Assembly: GCF_009728735.1 (NCBI RefSeq)
Contig: NZ_CP024636.1
Coordinates: 520,322-584,321 of the forward strand
Source of the DNA: Pantoea phytobeneficialis
Lineage (GTDB): Bacteria > Pseudomonadota > Gammaproteobacteria > Enterobacterales > Enterobacteriaceae
Direction of reading: 5' to 3'
Length of the DNA stretch: 64,000 nucleotides
Both the position numbers and the translations under genes were made by a program. Below, piece after piece: positions 18,149 to 27,877 of the stretch. The notes under the pieces were generated by a model that did no database searches, was not told the DNA's origin, and saw only the letters and a list, made by a program, of their open reading frames with translations. Numbering within the stretch: the stretch's first letter is position 1; every line of letters starts with the position of its first letter.

Positions 18149-18912
18149 AAACCACCTTAGCAAATTCGTCACCACTTGTGACAAGATTCATTAAATTGTG
18201 TGATGTTGAGCAGCGTTTAAATACAGAAAACATTAATTTGCTGACACAGTCAAGCAAGGAATCAATTTCTTTGACTCATTGCATTAATTTTGACCAGTCG
18301 TTCTGTTTTTGGTCGGGTTTTAACTCGCTGAAGTGACGTAAAAACCCGGCAAGTGCGACGAAAGTCGCCTGGTCAGGAAAAATTCGCTTTTTTTCGTAGT
18401 AAATGCATGAAATATGGCATGAAACACGGTTGGTGGCGCGGGTTATCCAAAACGTTTTGGAAACCATCGATAGAAAGTTCCAGATTCAGGTTTTAACGAT
18501 GGATGTAAACCAAAAAGTAGGCAAATTGCTTAACCATAATTCGAAGATAGCGCAAAGCCCTTGCGGATAATTTACACATTTTTTTCGGAATGCTCTCAAT
18601 AATCAATGAGAGGGATCAACCACTGTGAAATTTCAATGTTAAGTATCGTGAACCAATTTGCGTGATCTTGATAACATTTAATGAAGTGTCTGTCAGCAAC
18701 TTTTCCGATGAGTATTTAAGCATGGAACCGATTCCTTCATAGCGGAAGTGCTTGATGTATTTGGCTCTATTAAAGGAACGATGGTTGCGCAGGCAATGAA
18801 TTTGTTCGATAAATCAACTGGTCAGGCAGCGATTCTTCGTATTCGACTATCATCGAATGCTATGGTGACCTTGGTGATTGATTAATACAGGGAACAGGTA
18901 AGAGATAATTTG
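18149..18912. other. AT-rich, gene-poor stretch between arcZ and mtgA
   Basis: About 760 bases, visibly richer in A and T than its surroundings, with no firm gene. elbB, which separates arcB from mtgA in E. coli, is missing. Fragments of reading frame near the mtgA end (about 18629-18885) look like decayed coding sequence. A 63-codon frame on the minus strand (18276-18467) has no credible features. The arcZ promoter should lie at the left end, where TTGTCA is seen on the minus strand near 18178, and the mtgA promoter at the right end. Confidence 0.5.
18629..18885 (+). pseudogene. Possible decayed reading frame, frameshifted
   Basis: Two frames read on from one another. The first (18629 to the TAG near 18741) includes SVSNFSDEYLSMEPIPS; the second (from the 18715-18740 area to TAA at 18885) includes FIAEVLDVFGSIKGTMVAQ and AILRIRLSSNAMVTLVID. 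A single frameshift near 18735 would join them. Both look protein-like and have low GC. Within the second, ATG 18781 has a good Shine-Dalgarno (AAAGGA) and would encode 34 residues on its own. I recognise no family. It could be chance; confidence is low. Confidence 0.22.
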
Positions 18913-19635
18913 ATGGCTAAGAATAAAGGGAAACTTTGGCAACGTGTAAAAGTGTGGATCGCAAAATTTCTTCTCGCCTGGCTGGGTATTTGGCTGGCAG
19001 GGATTTTGCTATTTTCCTTCTTGCCGGTGCCTTTTTCCGCAGTGATGGTTGAACGACAGCTGGGTGCCTGGCTGCACGGCAATTTTGGCTATGTGGCGCA
19101 TTCGGATTGGGTCAGCATGGATGAGATCTCACCGTGGATGGCGCTGGCGGTCATTGCCTCTGAAGATCAAAAATTTCCAGAACACTGGGGATTTGACGTT
19201 GCCGCGATTCAGTCGGTGCTGGATAACGAGGGTGATGAACGGATGCGTGGTGCTTCGACGCTATCGCAACAAACCGCGAAAAACCTGTTTTTGTGGGATG
19301 GACGCAGTTGGGTTCGTAAAGGGCTGGAAGCGGGATTGACGGTAGGAATCGAAACGGTCTGGACCAAGCGACGCATTCTTACGGTCTATCTGAATATCGC
19401 CGAATTTGGCAACGGTGTGTTTGGGGTAGAAGAGGCATCCCAGCGCTATTTTCATAAACCCGCCAGTCGCCTGACTATGGCAGAAGCGGCGCTGCTGGCG
19501 GCGGTATTGCCTAATCCGATCCGTTTTCGCGCCGACGCCCCTTCAGGTTACATCCGTCAGAGACAGCAATGGATTATGCGCCAGATGCGGCAACTGGGTG
19601 GGGAAGGTTTCCTTAACCGCTACAAATTGCACTGA
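18913..19635 (+). CDS. mtgA: Monofunctional peptidoglycan glycosyltransferase MtgA
   Basis: MtgA polymerises lipid II into glycan strands at the periplasmic face of the inner membrane (GT51 family) and lacks a transpeptidase domain. The 240-residue product has one N-terminal transmembrane helix (about 17-38), the catalytic [14 protein letters not shown] motif with the first essential glutamate, the [17 protein letters not shown] motif and the [11 protein letters not shown] motif. Start is ATG 18913; a TTG directly before it is less likely. Length equals E. coli (242). It converges on ptsO with five bases between the stops, inside a shared inverted repeat. Confidence 0.95.
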   Translation: MAKNKGKLWQRVKVWIAKFLLAWLGIWLAGILLFSFLPVPFSAVMVERQLGAWLHGNFGYVAHSDWVSMDEISPWMALAVIASEDQKFPEHWGFDVAAIQSVLDNEGDERMRGASTLSQQTAKNLFLWDGRSWVRKGLEAGLTVGIETVWTKRRILTVYLNIAEFGNGVFGVEEASQRYFHKPASRLTMAEAALLAAVLPNPIRFRADAPSGYIRQRQQWIMRQMRQLGGEGFLNRYKLH

Positions 19636-19644
19636 AGCGGTTAA
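19613..19644. terminator. Inverted repeat shared by the ends of mtgA and ptsO
   Basis: A perfect 9-bp inverted repeat (TTAACCGCT ... AGCGGTTAA) encloses the mtgA stop in its loop and carries the ptsO stop in its right arm. It could act as a weak two-way terminator; no T tract is present. Confidence 0.45.
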
Positions 19645-19913
19645 TCCTCATCAAAACCGGCTTCAAACAATTCAATTACCGCTGCCAGCGCCTGGGTTTC
19701 TTCCGGGCCGCTGGCTTCAATCTCAATATGGCCGCCTTTGGCGGAATCCAGCATCAGCAGCGCAATTACGCTGCTGGCTTCCGCTTCCGTTCCTGCTTCA
19801 TTACGCAGCAGCACTTCTGCGTCGAAACTTTGCACCAGTTCAAACAACTTCATCGCCGGGCGCGCATGCATGCCCAATTTATTACGAATCTCAACGGTTT
19901 GCTTCACGGTCAT
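19641..19913 (-). CDS. ptsO: Nitrogen PTS phosphocarrier protein NPr
   Basis: NPr is the HPr paralogue of the nitrogen phosphotransferase system; it relays phosphate from EI-Ntr (PtsP) to EIIA-Ntr (PtsN). The 90-residue product has the active histidine H16 in GMHARPAM and the HPr regulatory-site region [10 protein letters not shown]. Its ATG overlaps the rapZ stop by four bases (ATGA), so translation is coupled. It is the last gene of the long yrbG-ptsO run. Confidence 0.96.
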   Translation of the reverse strand: MTVKQTVEIRNKLGMHARPAMKLFELVQSFDAEVLLRNEAGTEAEASSVIALLMLDSAKGGHIEIEASGPEETQALAAVIELFEAGFDED

Positions 19914-20764
19914 GATTTGCGTTTTTCCAGGGTGCGATGACGGGATTGCACATTTTTACCGCGCGAACGGAAATAGTCGGCCAGTTGTTCGGCGATATAG
20001 ACCGAACGATGCTTACCACCGGTACAACCGATTGCGACAGTGAGATAGCTACGATTATTGGTTTCCAGCATGGGGAGCCACAATTCAAGGTAGCTGCGTG
20101 TCTGATAGATAAAGTTGTGCACTTCAGTATGCCGGTCGAGGAACGCGGCCACCGGGCGATCAAGGCCGGTCATCGGACGCAGTTTTGGGTCCCAGTGTGG
20201 GTTAGGCAGAAAACGCACATCAAACACATAATCGGCATCAATCGGAATGCCATGCTTGAAGCCAAAGGATTCAAACACCATCGTTAGCTCGCGTTCGCGT
20301 TTACCCAGCAGACGGGTGCGAAGCATTTCAGCCAACTCATGCACCGACATCTCGGAGGTATCAATGATCAGGTCAGCCCGTGAACGCAGTGGTTCAAGCA
20401 GGTCGCTCTCCTCATCAATCGCGCTTTCCAGTGACAAATTCTTACTGGAGAGTGGATGCAGGCGGCGTGTGTCGCTGTAGCGACGGATCAGCGTGTTGCG
20501 ATCGGCGTCGAGGAACAGCAACTGTGGCGAAAACGAGTCCGGCAGGTTGTTAAGCGCGGTTTCGAAAATCTCCGGTGATTCCGGCATATTGCGCACGTCG
20601 ATACTGACGGCAGCAGAGATGTTGCGTTCGCTTAAGGTATTGGCCAGTTCTGGCAGCAATACCACTGGCAGGTTATCGACACAGTAAAACCCCATGTCCT
20701 CAAGCGCACGCAACGCGACTGATTTTCCTGAGCCTGACCGACCGCTAACGATCATCAGCACCAT
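19910..20764 (-). CDS. rapZ: RNase adapter protein RapZ (YhbJ)
   Basis: RapZ binds glucosamine-6-phosphate and the small RNA GlmZ, guiding it to RNase E, and so controls glmS. The 284-residue product (ATG 20764; a GTG one codon upstream is less likely) has a Walker A GRSGSGKS at residues 8-15, a Walker B-like region and the C-terminal RNA-binding domain with [10 protein letters not shown] and the basic end [17 protein letters not shown]. It starts 52 bases after ptsN and overlaps ptsO by four bases, as in E. coli. Confidence 0.97.
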   Translation of the reverse strand: MVLMIVSGRSGSGKSVALRALEDMGFYCVDNLPVVLLPELANTLSERNISAAVSIDVRNMPESPEIFETALNNLPDSFSPQLLFLDADRNTLIRRYSDTRRLHPLSSKNLSLESAIDEESDLLEPLRSRADLIIDTSEMSVHELAEMLRTRLLGKRERELTMVFESFGFKHGIPIDADYVFDVRFLPNPHWDPKLRPMTGLDRPVAAFLDRHTEVHNFIYQTRSYLELWLPMLETNNRSYLTVAIGCTGGKHRSVYIAEQLADYFRSRGKNVQSRHRTLEKRKS

Positions 20765-20816
20765 CACATTTCTCCCGTTTTAAACCGGCGCATTGGCCGG
20801 TAAAAGTATCTGTCGC

Positions 20817-21302
20817 TTAAGGGTGGTCTTCCTGCGCTTCTGTGATAATGGCATAGAGTTCTTCATCGCTCTGCGCAGCGCGCAGACGGCGACAGACGGT
20901 TTTATCTGCCAGACGTTTTGCCACCAGCGATAATGTATGCAGATGGGTTTTACACTGGTCTGCGGGCACCAGTAGCGCAAACAGCAGGTCCACAGGCTGG
21001 TTATCCACCGCATCAAAAGCGATAGGTTGATCGAGGCTAATGAACACGCCTACGGCGCGCAGCGTGTCCTCCTCCAGTTTGCCATGTGGAATGGCAATAC
21101 CATTGCCAATACCGGTACTGCCCATGCGTTCACGGGTGAGGATCGCTTCGAAAAGCGTCTGGTGAGGCAGATTGAGCTGTTTGGCTGCCAGTTCGCTGAT
21201 TATTTCCAGCGCACGTTTTTTACTCTGGCAGTGTACGCCGCTGCGGGTGCAGTCCAGCGTAAGGACCGAGCTCAATTCCAGTGTCAGATCGTTGTTCATC
21301 AT
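20817..21302 (-). CDS. ptsN: Nitrogen PTS enzyme IIA (EIIA-Ntr)
   Basis: PtsN is the terminal phosphoacceptor of the nitrogen PTS. In dephosphorylated form it regulates potassium transport (TrkA, KdpD) and, in E. coli, GlmS via related circuits. The 161-residue protein carries the phosphorylation site H73 in AIPHGK and is otherwise close to the E. coli protein throughout. It lies in the rpoN cluster between hpf and rapZ; a hairpin in the hpf-ptsN gap may lower read-through. Confidence 0.96.
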   Translation of the reverse strand: MMNNDLTLELSSVLTLDCTRSGVHCQSKKRALEIISELAAKQLNLPHQTLFEAILTRERMGSTGIGNGIAIPHGKLEEDTLRAVGVFISLDQPIAFDAVDNQPVDLLFALLVPADQCKTHLHTLSLVAKRLADKTVCRRLRAAQSDEELYAIITEAQEDHP

Positions 21303-21405
21303 CGTTTCACTTGCGAGTTCACATAGCCGCGAGGATCACCCACTTTACCCCTTATCACGGGAAAAATGCAGTGTCTCCTGTTGGCGCTTGCGCAGATGAC
21401 AAAAC

Positions 21406-21424
21406 GGGGCGGTCAGCCCGCCCC
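21406..21424 (-). terminator. GC-rich hairpin between hpf and ptsN
   Basis: GGGGCGG/CCGCCCC stem with a five-base loop, followed on the minus strand by GTTTTGTC. It lies within the 171-base hpf-ptsN gap and may cause partial termination inside the cluster. Confidence 0.55.
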
Positions 21425-21473
21425 ATTCTGTGCTCTGAGTACCGAACCTATCAGTACTCTGCAAGCGTGAAGG

Positions 21474-21761
21474 TTAGTGTTTTTTCAGTTTATCTTTATG
21501 TTTGGTCAACTGACGGGAAAGCTTGTCGATCAATCCGTCAATCGCCGCGTACATGTCTTCCGCTTCCGATGTCGCGTGCAATTCACCGCCGTTCACATGC
21601 AGTGTTGCATCAGCAATCTGCGTTACCTTTTCCACTTTCAGAACAATATAGACCTGATTAATCCGATCAAAATAGTGTTCCAGTTTGGCAAATTTGCTAT
21701 TTACAAATTCGCGCAGCGGCTCGGTAATCTCTACATTCAGTCCGGTAAGGTTTATTTGCAT
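21474..21761 (-). CDS. hpf: Ribosome hibernation promoting factor HPF
   Basis: HPF binds the 30S decoding site in stationary phase and promotes formation of 100S ribosome dimers together with RMF. The 95-residue short form (MQINLTGLNVEITEPLREF...) has the S30AE fold, with EDMYAAIDGLIDKLSRQL in the second helix and a basic C-terminus. It lies 21 bases after rpoN on the same strand, the conserved order in enterobacteria. Confidence 0.97.
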   Translation of the reverse strand: MQINLTGLNVEITEPLREFVNSKFAKLEHYFDRINQVYIVLKVEKVTQIADATLHVNGGELHATSEAEDMYAAIDGLIDKLSRQLTKHKDKLKKH

Positions 21762-21782
21762 AGGTCTTCCTTCTCAATACAT

Positions 21783-23216
21783 TCAAACCAGCTGCTTGCG
21801 CTGATTCGAGGGCGGGATGGACAAAGACTCGCGATACTTAGCAACCGTACGGCGGGCCACCATGATGCCCTGTTCAGATAACATGGAGGTCAGTTTGCTG
21901 TCGCTCAAGGGTTTTGCGGGATTTTCCGCAGAGATCAATTTTTTCACCAACGCACGAATTGCCGTCGAGGAGGCTTCGCCGCCACCTTCGGTATTCACAT
22001 GACTGGAGAAAAAATATTTCAGTTCAAAGATGCCACGCGGGCTATGCAAGTACTTCTGCGTGGTAACACGGGAAATGGTGGATTCATGCATATCCACGGC
22101 CTGGGCGATATCCGCCAGCACCATCGGACGCATGTACTCCTCGCCCTGTTCAAAAAACGCCTGCTGCTGCTCGACAATACAGCGAGTCACTTTCAGCAGC
22201 GTGTCGTTACGGCTCTCCAGGCTCTTAATCAGCCATTTGGCTTCCTGTAAATTGCTGCGGATAAACTGGCTGTCGCTGTCATTACGCGCCGCACCGCCCA
22301 TCGCAGCGTAGTGCTGATTAATTTTGAGACGCGGTACGCTGTCGGCATTTAGCTCAACTGTCCAGCGGGTGCCGACCTTGCGTACCAGTACATCCGGGAT
22401 GACATACTCAGGCTCGCTGGTGTTGACCGACTGACCTGGGCGCGGATCAAGCGACTGAATCAGCAACATTGCCTCTTTCAGCACATCTTCTTTCAGACGC
22501 GTCATGCGCATCAGGCTACGGAAATCGTGATTGGCCAGCAGATCAAGATGATCGCTCACAATCAACCGTGCTTCCGCCAGCATCGGCGTATCGGCGGCAT
22601 ATTGGGACAGCTGCACCAGCAGGCAATCACGCAAATCGCGTGCGCCAACGCCGACCGGATCAAAACGCTGTACGCGTTTCAATACCGCTTCCACTTCTTC
22701 CAGCGTCAGTTCTTCATCACCGATGCTGTCGCAAATATCCTGGAGCGTCACGGTGAGATAACCGGTGTCGTCAATGGCATCGACAATCGAAGTCGCAATG
22801 GCGCGGTCGGTATCGGTGAACGGTGTCAGCTCAACCTGCCACATCAGATAATCCTGCAACGACTGCGTGGTTTCGCCCTGATAGACCGGCAGCTCATCAT
22901 CCTGGTAATCGGTACCCGTACCGGAAGGCGTTCCGGCGGTGTAGATTTCATCCCAGGTTGCATCGAGCGGCAGCTCTTCCGGCATGTCCTTCTGTTCCAG
23001 CGCCTCGCGGGTGTCGAGGGCTTCGCTTTCCTGATATTCGCGTGCGTCTACTTCTTCATGGAGTTCTGATTGTTCGAGCAATGGGTTGCTTTCCAGCGCC
23101 AGTTGTAATTCCTGCTGGAGTTCAAGCGTAGAGAGTTGCAGCAAGCGAATTGCCTGCTGCAACTGGGGTGTCATCGCCAGCTGTTGGCTGAGCCTGAGTT
23201 GCAAACCTTGCTTCAT
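21783..23216 (-). CDS. rpoN: RNA polymerase sigma-54 factor RpoN
   Basis: Sigma-54 directs RNA polymerase to -24/-12 promoters and needs enhancer-binding activators; it serves nitrogen assimilation and many other functions. The 477-residue protein has the glutamine- and leucine-rich region I (1-50), an acidic region II (55-115), the core-binding region, the helix-turn-helix (about 365-390) and the RpoN box [12 protein letters not shown] near residues 453-464. Length equals E. coli (477). It lies 48 bases downstream of lptB. Confidence 0.98.
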   Translation of the reverse strand: MKQGLQLRLSQQLAMTPQLQQAIRLLQLSTLELQQELQLALESNPLLEQSELHEEVDAREYQESEALDTREALEQKDMPEELPLDATWDEIYTAGTPSGTGTDYQDDELPVYQGETTQSLQDYLMWQVELTPFTDTDRAIATSIVDAIDDTGYLTVTLQDICDSIGDEELTLEEVEAVLKRVQRFDPVGVGARDLRDCLLVQLSQYAADTPMLAEARLIVSDHLDLLANHDFRSLMRMTRLKEDVLKEAMLLIQSLDPRPGQSVNTSEPEYVIPDVLVRKVGTRWTVELNADSVPRLKINQHYAAMGGAARNDSDSQFIRSNLQEAKWLIKSLESRNDTLLKVTRCIVEQQQAFFEQGEEYMRPMVLADIAQAVDMHESTISRVTTQKYLHSPRGIFELKYFFSSHVNTEGGGEASSTAIRALVKKLISAENPAKPLSDSKLTSMLSEQGIMVARRTVAKYRESLSIPPSNQRKQLV

Positions 23217-23264
23217 AATCCGGATTGAATTTCCTAAGCAAACGTCGGAGGTTCCGACACCTTA

Positions 23265-23990
23265 TCAGAGTCTGAACTCTTCGCCCAAATAAACACGCTT
23301 AACCTGCTCATCTGCAAGTATTTCATCGGGTGTGCCGTGAGCAATCAGATGCCCCTGGCTGACGATGTAAGCGCGTTCACAAACGGCAAGGGTTTCGCGT
23401 ACGTTGTGGTCGGTAATCAGCACACCCAACCCACTGTCGCGCAGATGTTCAATGATCTTCTTGATATCAATGACGGAAATCGGGTCAACACCGGCAAATG
23501 GTTCATCCAGCAGGATAAACTTAGGATTGGCAGCCAGCGCGCGGGCAATCTCGACACGACGGCGTTCACCGCCGGAGAGTGCCTGGCCCATGCTGTCACG
23601 CAGGTGTTCGATGTGGAACTCTTCCATCAGTTCGTTGGCTCGATCCTGACGCTGCTCTTCGCTGAGATCGTCACGGATCTGCAATACGGCCATCAGGTTG
23701 TCGTAAACGCTGAGGCGACGGAAAATCGAGGCTTCCTGCGGCAGATAACCAATGCCGCGACGGGCACGCGCATGCAGCGGCAGAATGCTGATGTCTTCAT
23801 CATCAATCACAATACGACCGGCATCGCGCGGCACAATTCCGACCACCATGTAGAAGGTGGTGGTTTTACCGGCCCCGTTGGGGCCAAGCAATCCGACAAT
23901 TTCGCCGGATTTAACTTGCAGGCTAACGTCTTCTACCACGCGGCGGCCTTTGTAGGCTTTCGCCAGGTTTTCAGCGATCAGTGTGGCCAT
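23265..23990 (-). CDS. lptB: LPS export ABC transporter ATPase LptB
   Basis: LptB is the cytoplasmic ATPase of LptB2FGC, which extracts LPS from the inner membrane and pushes it along the LptCA bridge. The 241-residue product has Walker [10 protein letters not shown] (about 36-44), signature [16 protein letters not shown], Walker [13 protein letters not shown] and the switch histidine (LITDHNV). It begins five bases after lptA, so lptC, lptA and lptB are co-expressed. Partners lptF and lptG are elsewhere. Confidence 0.97.
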   Translation of the reverse strand: MATLIAENLAKAYKGRRVVEDVSLQVKSGEIVGLLGPNGAGKTTTFYMVVGIVPRDAGRIVIDDEDISILPLHARARRGIGYLPQEASIFRRLSVYDNLMAVLQIRDDLSEEQRQDRANELMEEFHIEHLRDSMGQALSGGERRRVEIARALAANPKFILLDEPFAGVDPISVIDIKKIIEHLRDSGLGVLITDHNVRETLAVCERAYIVSQGHLIAHGTPDEILADEQVKRVYLGEEFRL

Positions 23991-23995
23991 AGAAA

Positions 23996-24550
23996 TTAGT
24001 TACTCTTCTTTTGGCTCTGGGATGAACCGTTTTTGTCCTGCAACTGCGACGGCACCAGCACGGTGGTCACGCGTTTGCTCTGGCCCTGACTGTAGGCCTG
24101 CATTTTCTGTTCTTTCACCAGATAGGTGATGCGATCGCCTTTGATATTGCTATCCAACTGTTCAATGTAGGCGTTACCCGTCAGCTCAACAAAGTCATTC
24201 GCCAGTTCATAGTGCAATTTGGCCGCATGACCCTGTACCGGCTTACCGTTGTCCTGCATCTGATAAAAGGTTGCCGGGTTGCCCCAGGCATCAACGATGG
24301 TTTTTTTGCTGTCACCACCCGGGCGAGTGACGACGACTTTGTCGGCGGTGATCTTGATCGATCCCTGAGTCACGATGACGTTGCCGGTAAAGGTAGCGAC
24401 ATTGCCTTGCAGATCCAGCGACTGATTCTCTGAATCGATATTCACGGGTTTGTCAGAATCCCCGGTTAATGCCAGAGCGGGCAAGCTGGTGGCTAACAGG
24501 GCGCTGACCAGCAGTAATTTAAGGCTGTTGTTTTTCATTTTGGATTTCAT
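23996..24550 (-). CDS. lptA: LPS transport periplasmic protein LptA
   Basis: LptA forms the periplasmic bridge that carries LPS from LptC to LptD. I chose the start at 24550 ([19 protein letters not shown]), which gives 184 residues against 185 in E. coli and overlaps lptC by 32 bases; a further upstream codon is possible, as is the ATG at 24538. A Sec signal peptide (cut after ALA near residue 24) precedes the beta-jellyroll OstA domain ([36 protein letters not shown] repeats). Confidence 0.95.
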   Translation of the reverse strand: MKSKMKNNSLKLLLVSALLATSLPALALTGDSDKPVNIDSENQSLDLQGNVATFTGNVIVTQGSIKITADKVVVTRPGGDSKKTIVDAWGNPATFYQMQDNGKPVQGHAAKLHYELANDFVELTGNAYIEQLDSNIKGDRITYLVKEQKMQAYSQGQSKRVTTVLVPSQLQDKNGSSQSQKKSN

Positions 24551-25097
24551 AGGAGGATTTGACCTTTTCAATCAACTGGGCATTTTTCGTCCGTAAGTTG
24601 CCGCGCATCTTCATGCCAGTAGAGTTAAAACTGCGGCCATAAAGGGTGACCTGATCGTCTGAGGTAACATCCTGGGTGACGAGATTGACCACCGCATTAT
24701 CGGTTTTAATGCGTTCCAGCTCCGAATCCTGCGTCAGGGTGTTCACTTCAACGTGGCCGTAAAGATAAAGCATACGATCTTTGGTGAGCTTTGCCTTATC
24801 GGCGCGCACAGACCAGGTCGGAATTTTATTCACGTCGTAAGTGGTCATCACCGGATTATCGAACCAGCTCAGTTCATCGGCAGCAAAGTAGGTCACTTTA
24901 TCCGAAATCAGTTTGTAGGCCAGCGCACCGTCTGGATTGTACACCACGGTGTGAGAAGTCGAACTGGTGTAAGTCGGCTCCTGGTCGTTGGTGGTAACCG
25001 GCGCTTTGCTCTCATCCTGGTTGGTAAGATTCCAGCCAATCAGCACCAGAGCGATTAGGGCCAGAATCAGCGTTATCCAACGCCTGCTTTTACTCAT
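24519..25097 (-). CDS. lptC: LPS export protein LptC
   Basis: LptC is a bitopic inner membrane protein that receives LPS from LptB2FG and passes it to LptA. The 192-residue product has one N-terminal transmembrane helix (about 7-24) and a periplasmic OstA-like beta-jellyroll. Length equals E. coli (191). Its start overlaps the kdsC stop by four bases (ATGA) and its end overlaps lptA, so the three are translationally coupled. Confidence 0.96.
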   Translation of the reverse strand: MSKSRRWITLILALIALVLIGWNLTNQDESKAPVTTNDQEPTYTSSTSHTVVYNPDGALAYKLISDKVTYFAADELSWFDNPVMTTYDVNKIPTWSVRADKAKLTKDRMLYLYGHVEVNTLTQDSELERIKTDNAVVNLVTQDVTSDDQVTLYGRSFNSTGMKMRGNLRTKNAQLIEKVKSSYEIQNEKQQP

Positions 25098-25660
25098 ACT
25101 GATTGCCCTTTGGCATCCTCAAATTTGTTCTGCGCCATTAAGATCAGATCGCAAAGTTCACGTACCGCACCGCGGCCACCGGCAATGCGGGTGACGTAAT
25201 GCGCGCGCGGCAACAGAATCGGGTGCGCATCGGCGACCGCTACGCTCAGACCCACGCGGGCCATTACCGGCCAGTCGATCAGGTCATCACCGATATACGC
25301 CACCTGTTCCGCAGATAATGACAGTTTATCCAGGAGTTCGCGCCAGGCCAAAAGCTTATCCGATTGTCCCTGGTAAAGATGCGTAATGCCGAGGGTTTTG
25401 CAGCGATCTTCCATCAGTTTGGCATTGCGGCCGGTAATAATAGCCACTTCAATGCCGGAGGTCAGCAGGCAACGAATGCCATAGCCATCGCGCACGTTGA
25501 AAGCTTTCAGTTCTTCGCCGCTGTTGCCCATATAAATCAGGCCGTCTGACATTACGCCGTCCACATCACAAATCAGCAGGCGGATCTGCGCTGCGCGCGC
25601 CATCACTTCTGCGCTTACCGGACCATAGCAGGTCTCGATTGCAGCTGTTTCAACACTCAT
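25094..25660 (-). CDS. kdsC: 3-deoxy-D-manno-octulosonate 8-phosphate phosphatase KdsC
   Basis: KdsC removes phosphate from Kdo-8-phosphate, the third step of Kdo synthesis for LPS inner core. The start at 25660 (MSVETAAIETCYGPVS) gives 188 residues as in E. coli and follows AGGAAAAGA; the frame is open further upstream into kdsD but that part is not family sequence. HAD motifs: CDVDGVMSDG (nucleophile Asp), IITGR, and the GDDLIDWPVM metal site. It starts 13 bases after kdsD. Confidence 0.96.
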   Translation of the reverse strand: MSVETAAIETCYGPVSAEVMARAAQIRLLICDVDGVMSDGLIYMGNSGEELKAFNVRDGYGIRCLLTSGIEVAIITGRNAKLMEDRCKTLGITHLYQGQSDKLLAWRELLDKLSLSAEQVAYIGDDLIDWPVMARVGLSVAVADAHPILLPRAHYVTRIAGGRGAVRELCDLILMAQNKFEDAKGQSV

Positions 25661-25673
25661 GTTCTTTTCCTGT

Positions 25674-26654
25674 TCAGACAACGCCAGCGCGCAGCATGTC
25701 ATGCATATGTACCACACCGAGCAGGCGATCGTCATCGGCCACCAGCAGCGCAGTGATGTTTTTGTTTTGCATCAGATTAAGGGCGTCAACGGCCAGCAGG
25801 TTGGGACGTACGCGAATACCGCCGCGTGTCATCACATCTTTGATGCTGGCTGACTGGAAATCGATACCCATATCAAACACCCGACGCAAGTCACCATCGG
25901 TAAAGATGCCTTCGATTTTCATCAGGTCATCAACGATCACCGTCAGGCCGAGATTTTTACGCGTGATCTCCAGCAACGCATCACGCAGTGAGGCATCCCG
26001 AGAGACATGCGGGATCTCGTCGCCGCTGTGCATGATGTCGCTGACATGCAGCAGCAGTTTACGTCCGAGAGCTCCACCGGGATGGGACAGTGCAAAATCT
26101 TCCTGGGTAAAGCCACGCGCTTCCAGCAGCGCGACGGCCAGCGCATCGCCCATCACCAGCGTTGCGGTGGTGCTGGTGGTTGGGGCCAGCCCAAGAGGAC
26201 AGGCTTCCTGTGGCACTTTGACGCACAGATGCACATCGGCGGCACGTCCCATCGCGCTGTCGGCACGGCTGGTGATACAAATCAGCTGGACTTTCTGTCG
26301 CTTAAGAACCGGGATTAGCGCGAGGATTTCGTTGGATTCGCCGCTATTAGAAATGGCCACCACCACATCATCGGTGCTGACCATGCCAAGGTCACCGTGG
26401 CTGGCTTCCGCCGGATGAACAAAGAACGCTGGCGTTCCGGTGCTGGCGAACGTGGCGGCGATTTTTTTGCCGATATGTCCGGACTTGCCCATACCCATCA
26501 CCACCACTTTGCCCCGACAGGCAAAGATCATTTCGCAGGCGCGGGAGAAATCGTCATTGATATATTGATCGAGTTGCTCAAGTCCTTCGCGCTCAATGCG
26601 CAGCACCGCTTTGCCCGCCTGTTGAAAGTCAAAATCCAGTCGCTGATGTGACAT
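25674..26654 (-). CDS. kdsD: D-arabinose 5-phosphate isomerase KdsD
   Basis: KdsD converts ribulose-5-phosphate to arabinose-5-phosphate, the first committed step to Kdo. The 326-residue protein has a SIS isomerase domain (about 35-190; GMGKSGHIGKKIAATFASTG, AISNSGES) and two C-terminal CBS domains (about 205-325; DIMHSGDEIP, DVMTRGG). Length equals E. coli (328). It lies between yrbG and kdsC with short gaps of 16 and 13 bases. Confidence 0.97.
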   Translation of the reverse strand: MSHQRLDFDFQQAGKAVLRIEREGLEQLDQYINDDFSRACEMIFACRGKVVVMGMGKSGHIGKKIAATFASTGTPAFFVHPAEASHGDLGMVSTDDVVVAISNSGESNEILALIPVLKRQKVQLICITSRADSAMGRAADVHLCVKVPQEACPLGLAPTTSTTATLVMGDALAVALLEARGFTQEDFALSHPGGALGRKLLLHVSDIMHSGDEIPHVSRDASLRDALLEITRKNLGLTVIVDDLMKIEGIFTDGDLRRVFDMGIDFQSASIKDVMTRGGIRVRPNLLAVDALNLMQNKNITALLVADDDRLLGVVHMHDMLRAGVV

Positions 26655-26670
26655 GCTCAGTCTGTCCTTA

Positions 26671-27651
26671 TTAACTTGGGGTAAACATGGGGCTAAGCCA
26701 CAGCCAGCACACCCACACGATAAATCCAGCTAACAACAAGGTGCCTGCTGCCCGGCCAATTCGGCGTCGCGGTTGCAGGCACAGCAGGGCGAACAACACG
26801 CTAACCCCCAACATGACCCAGTAATCCCGGGCAAACGCGTGGGGATCAATACTGCCCGGATGAATCAGCGCAGGCAGGCCCAGTACGATAGCCAGATTAT
26901 AAATGTTGGCACCGATCAGGTTGCCGATGGCGATATCGTCCTCGCCTTTCATGGCCCCGGCAATCACAGTCGCCAGCTCTGGCAGGCTGGTACCTACCGA
27001 GATCAGCGTCAGGCCCATCACCAGTTCACTCACCCCGAAATAGTCGGCAAAGACCGTCGCGTTATCGATCACCATCCGGGTCGACATAGGCAGGATTAGC
27101 AACGCCACAGCAAGCCACAGGAAGGCCACGGTATTACCGGTTTCATCGCGTGGTAGCTCGGCTAATTGTTCGCGCGTCAGGGTGTCATTGTTCTCGCGTT
27201 CGGCACGGCGCGCGATGCGGATCACCACCAACAGATAAACCAGCGCAATCAGCAACAAAGCCACACCATCGAGGCGGCTAAGATGATTATCAAACAACAT
27301 GATGCCGCTCAGCAGTGAGACCAGCAGCATTAACGGGAGTTCGCGACGAATCAGATTGGAGTGGACGGTTAAGGGGTGCAGCAGCGCCGCGCCGCCCAGG
27401 ATTAGCAAAATATTGGTGATGTTCGAACCCAGAGCTGTGCCTACTGCTAAATCCATCTGCCCATGTTGCGCGGCGGAGAAAGAGACGATCAATTCTGGAA
27501 GCGAAGTGCCGATGCTGACCACCGTCATACCGATGATTAATGGCGGGATGCCAAAGGATCGACTGAGGATCGCGGCACTGAAAACTAATCGGTCAGCACC
27601 GTAAGCCAGTAAAATCAATCCAATGAACAGCAGGGCAGTGGCTACGAACAT
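26671..27651 (-). CDS. yrbG: Calcium/sodium antiporter YrbG
   Basis: An inner membrane exchanger of the CaCA family with about ten transmembrane helices in two inverted halves. Each half carries the alpha-repeat signature: SIGTSLPELIVS with GSNITN in the first, and SVGTSLPELATV with GANIYN in the second. Length 326, equal to E. coli (325). It heads the kdsD-lpt-rpoN run and is divergent from mlaF. The family function is Ca2+/Na+ exchange; the cellular role in enterobacteria is not well defined. Confidence 0.94.
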   Translation of the reverse strand: MFVATALLFIGLILLAYGADRLVFSAAILSRSFGIPPLIIGMTVVSIGTSLPELIVSFSAAQHGQMDLAVGTALGSNITNILLILGGAALLHPLTVHSNLIRRELPLMLLVSLLSGIMLFDNHLSRLDGVALLLIALVYLLVVIRIARRAERENNDTLTREQLAELPRDETGNTVAFLWLAVALLILPMSTRMVIDNATVFADYFGVSELVMGLTLISVGTSLPELATVIAGAMKGEDDIAIGNLIGANIYNLAIVLGLPALIHPGSIDPHAFARDYWVMLGVSVLFALLCLQPRRRIGRAAGTLLLAGFIVWVCWLWLSPMFTPS

Positions 27652-27877
27652 GAAAAATCCTTGATGGCCGGGGGTGTCGGCACACCTTGACCGACGGGTA
27701 AAAACATTAGCGCATTGAAACAGGCGCTGATTTTGACTGTCTGAGAGGCAAAAGTAAATTTTAAGGCGGTTTTCGCCACACCGGGTGGGTAAGTTTCTGT
27801 AAAACTCTCGTGCATTGCGGCCTTACAGGCTACCATCCCCGGACACGATAACGCCCGATCCCCATTAAGAGGTAAAG

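Noticed and set aside
18276..18467. A 63-codon minus-strand frame in the arcZ-mtgA gap
   Set aside because: No Shine-Dalgarno, unusual composition, and no recognisable similarity; likely chance.
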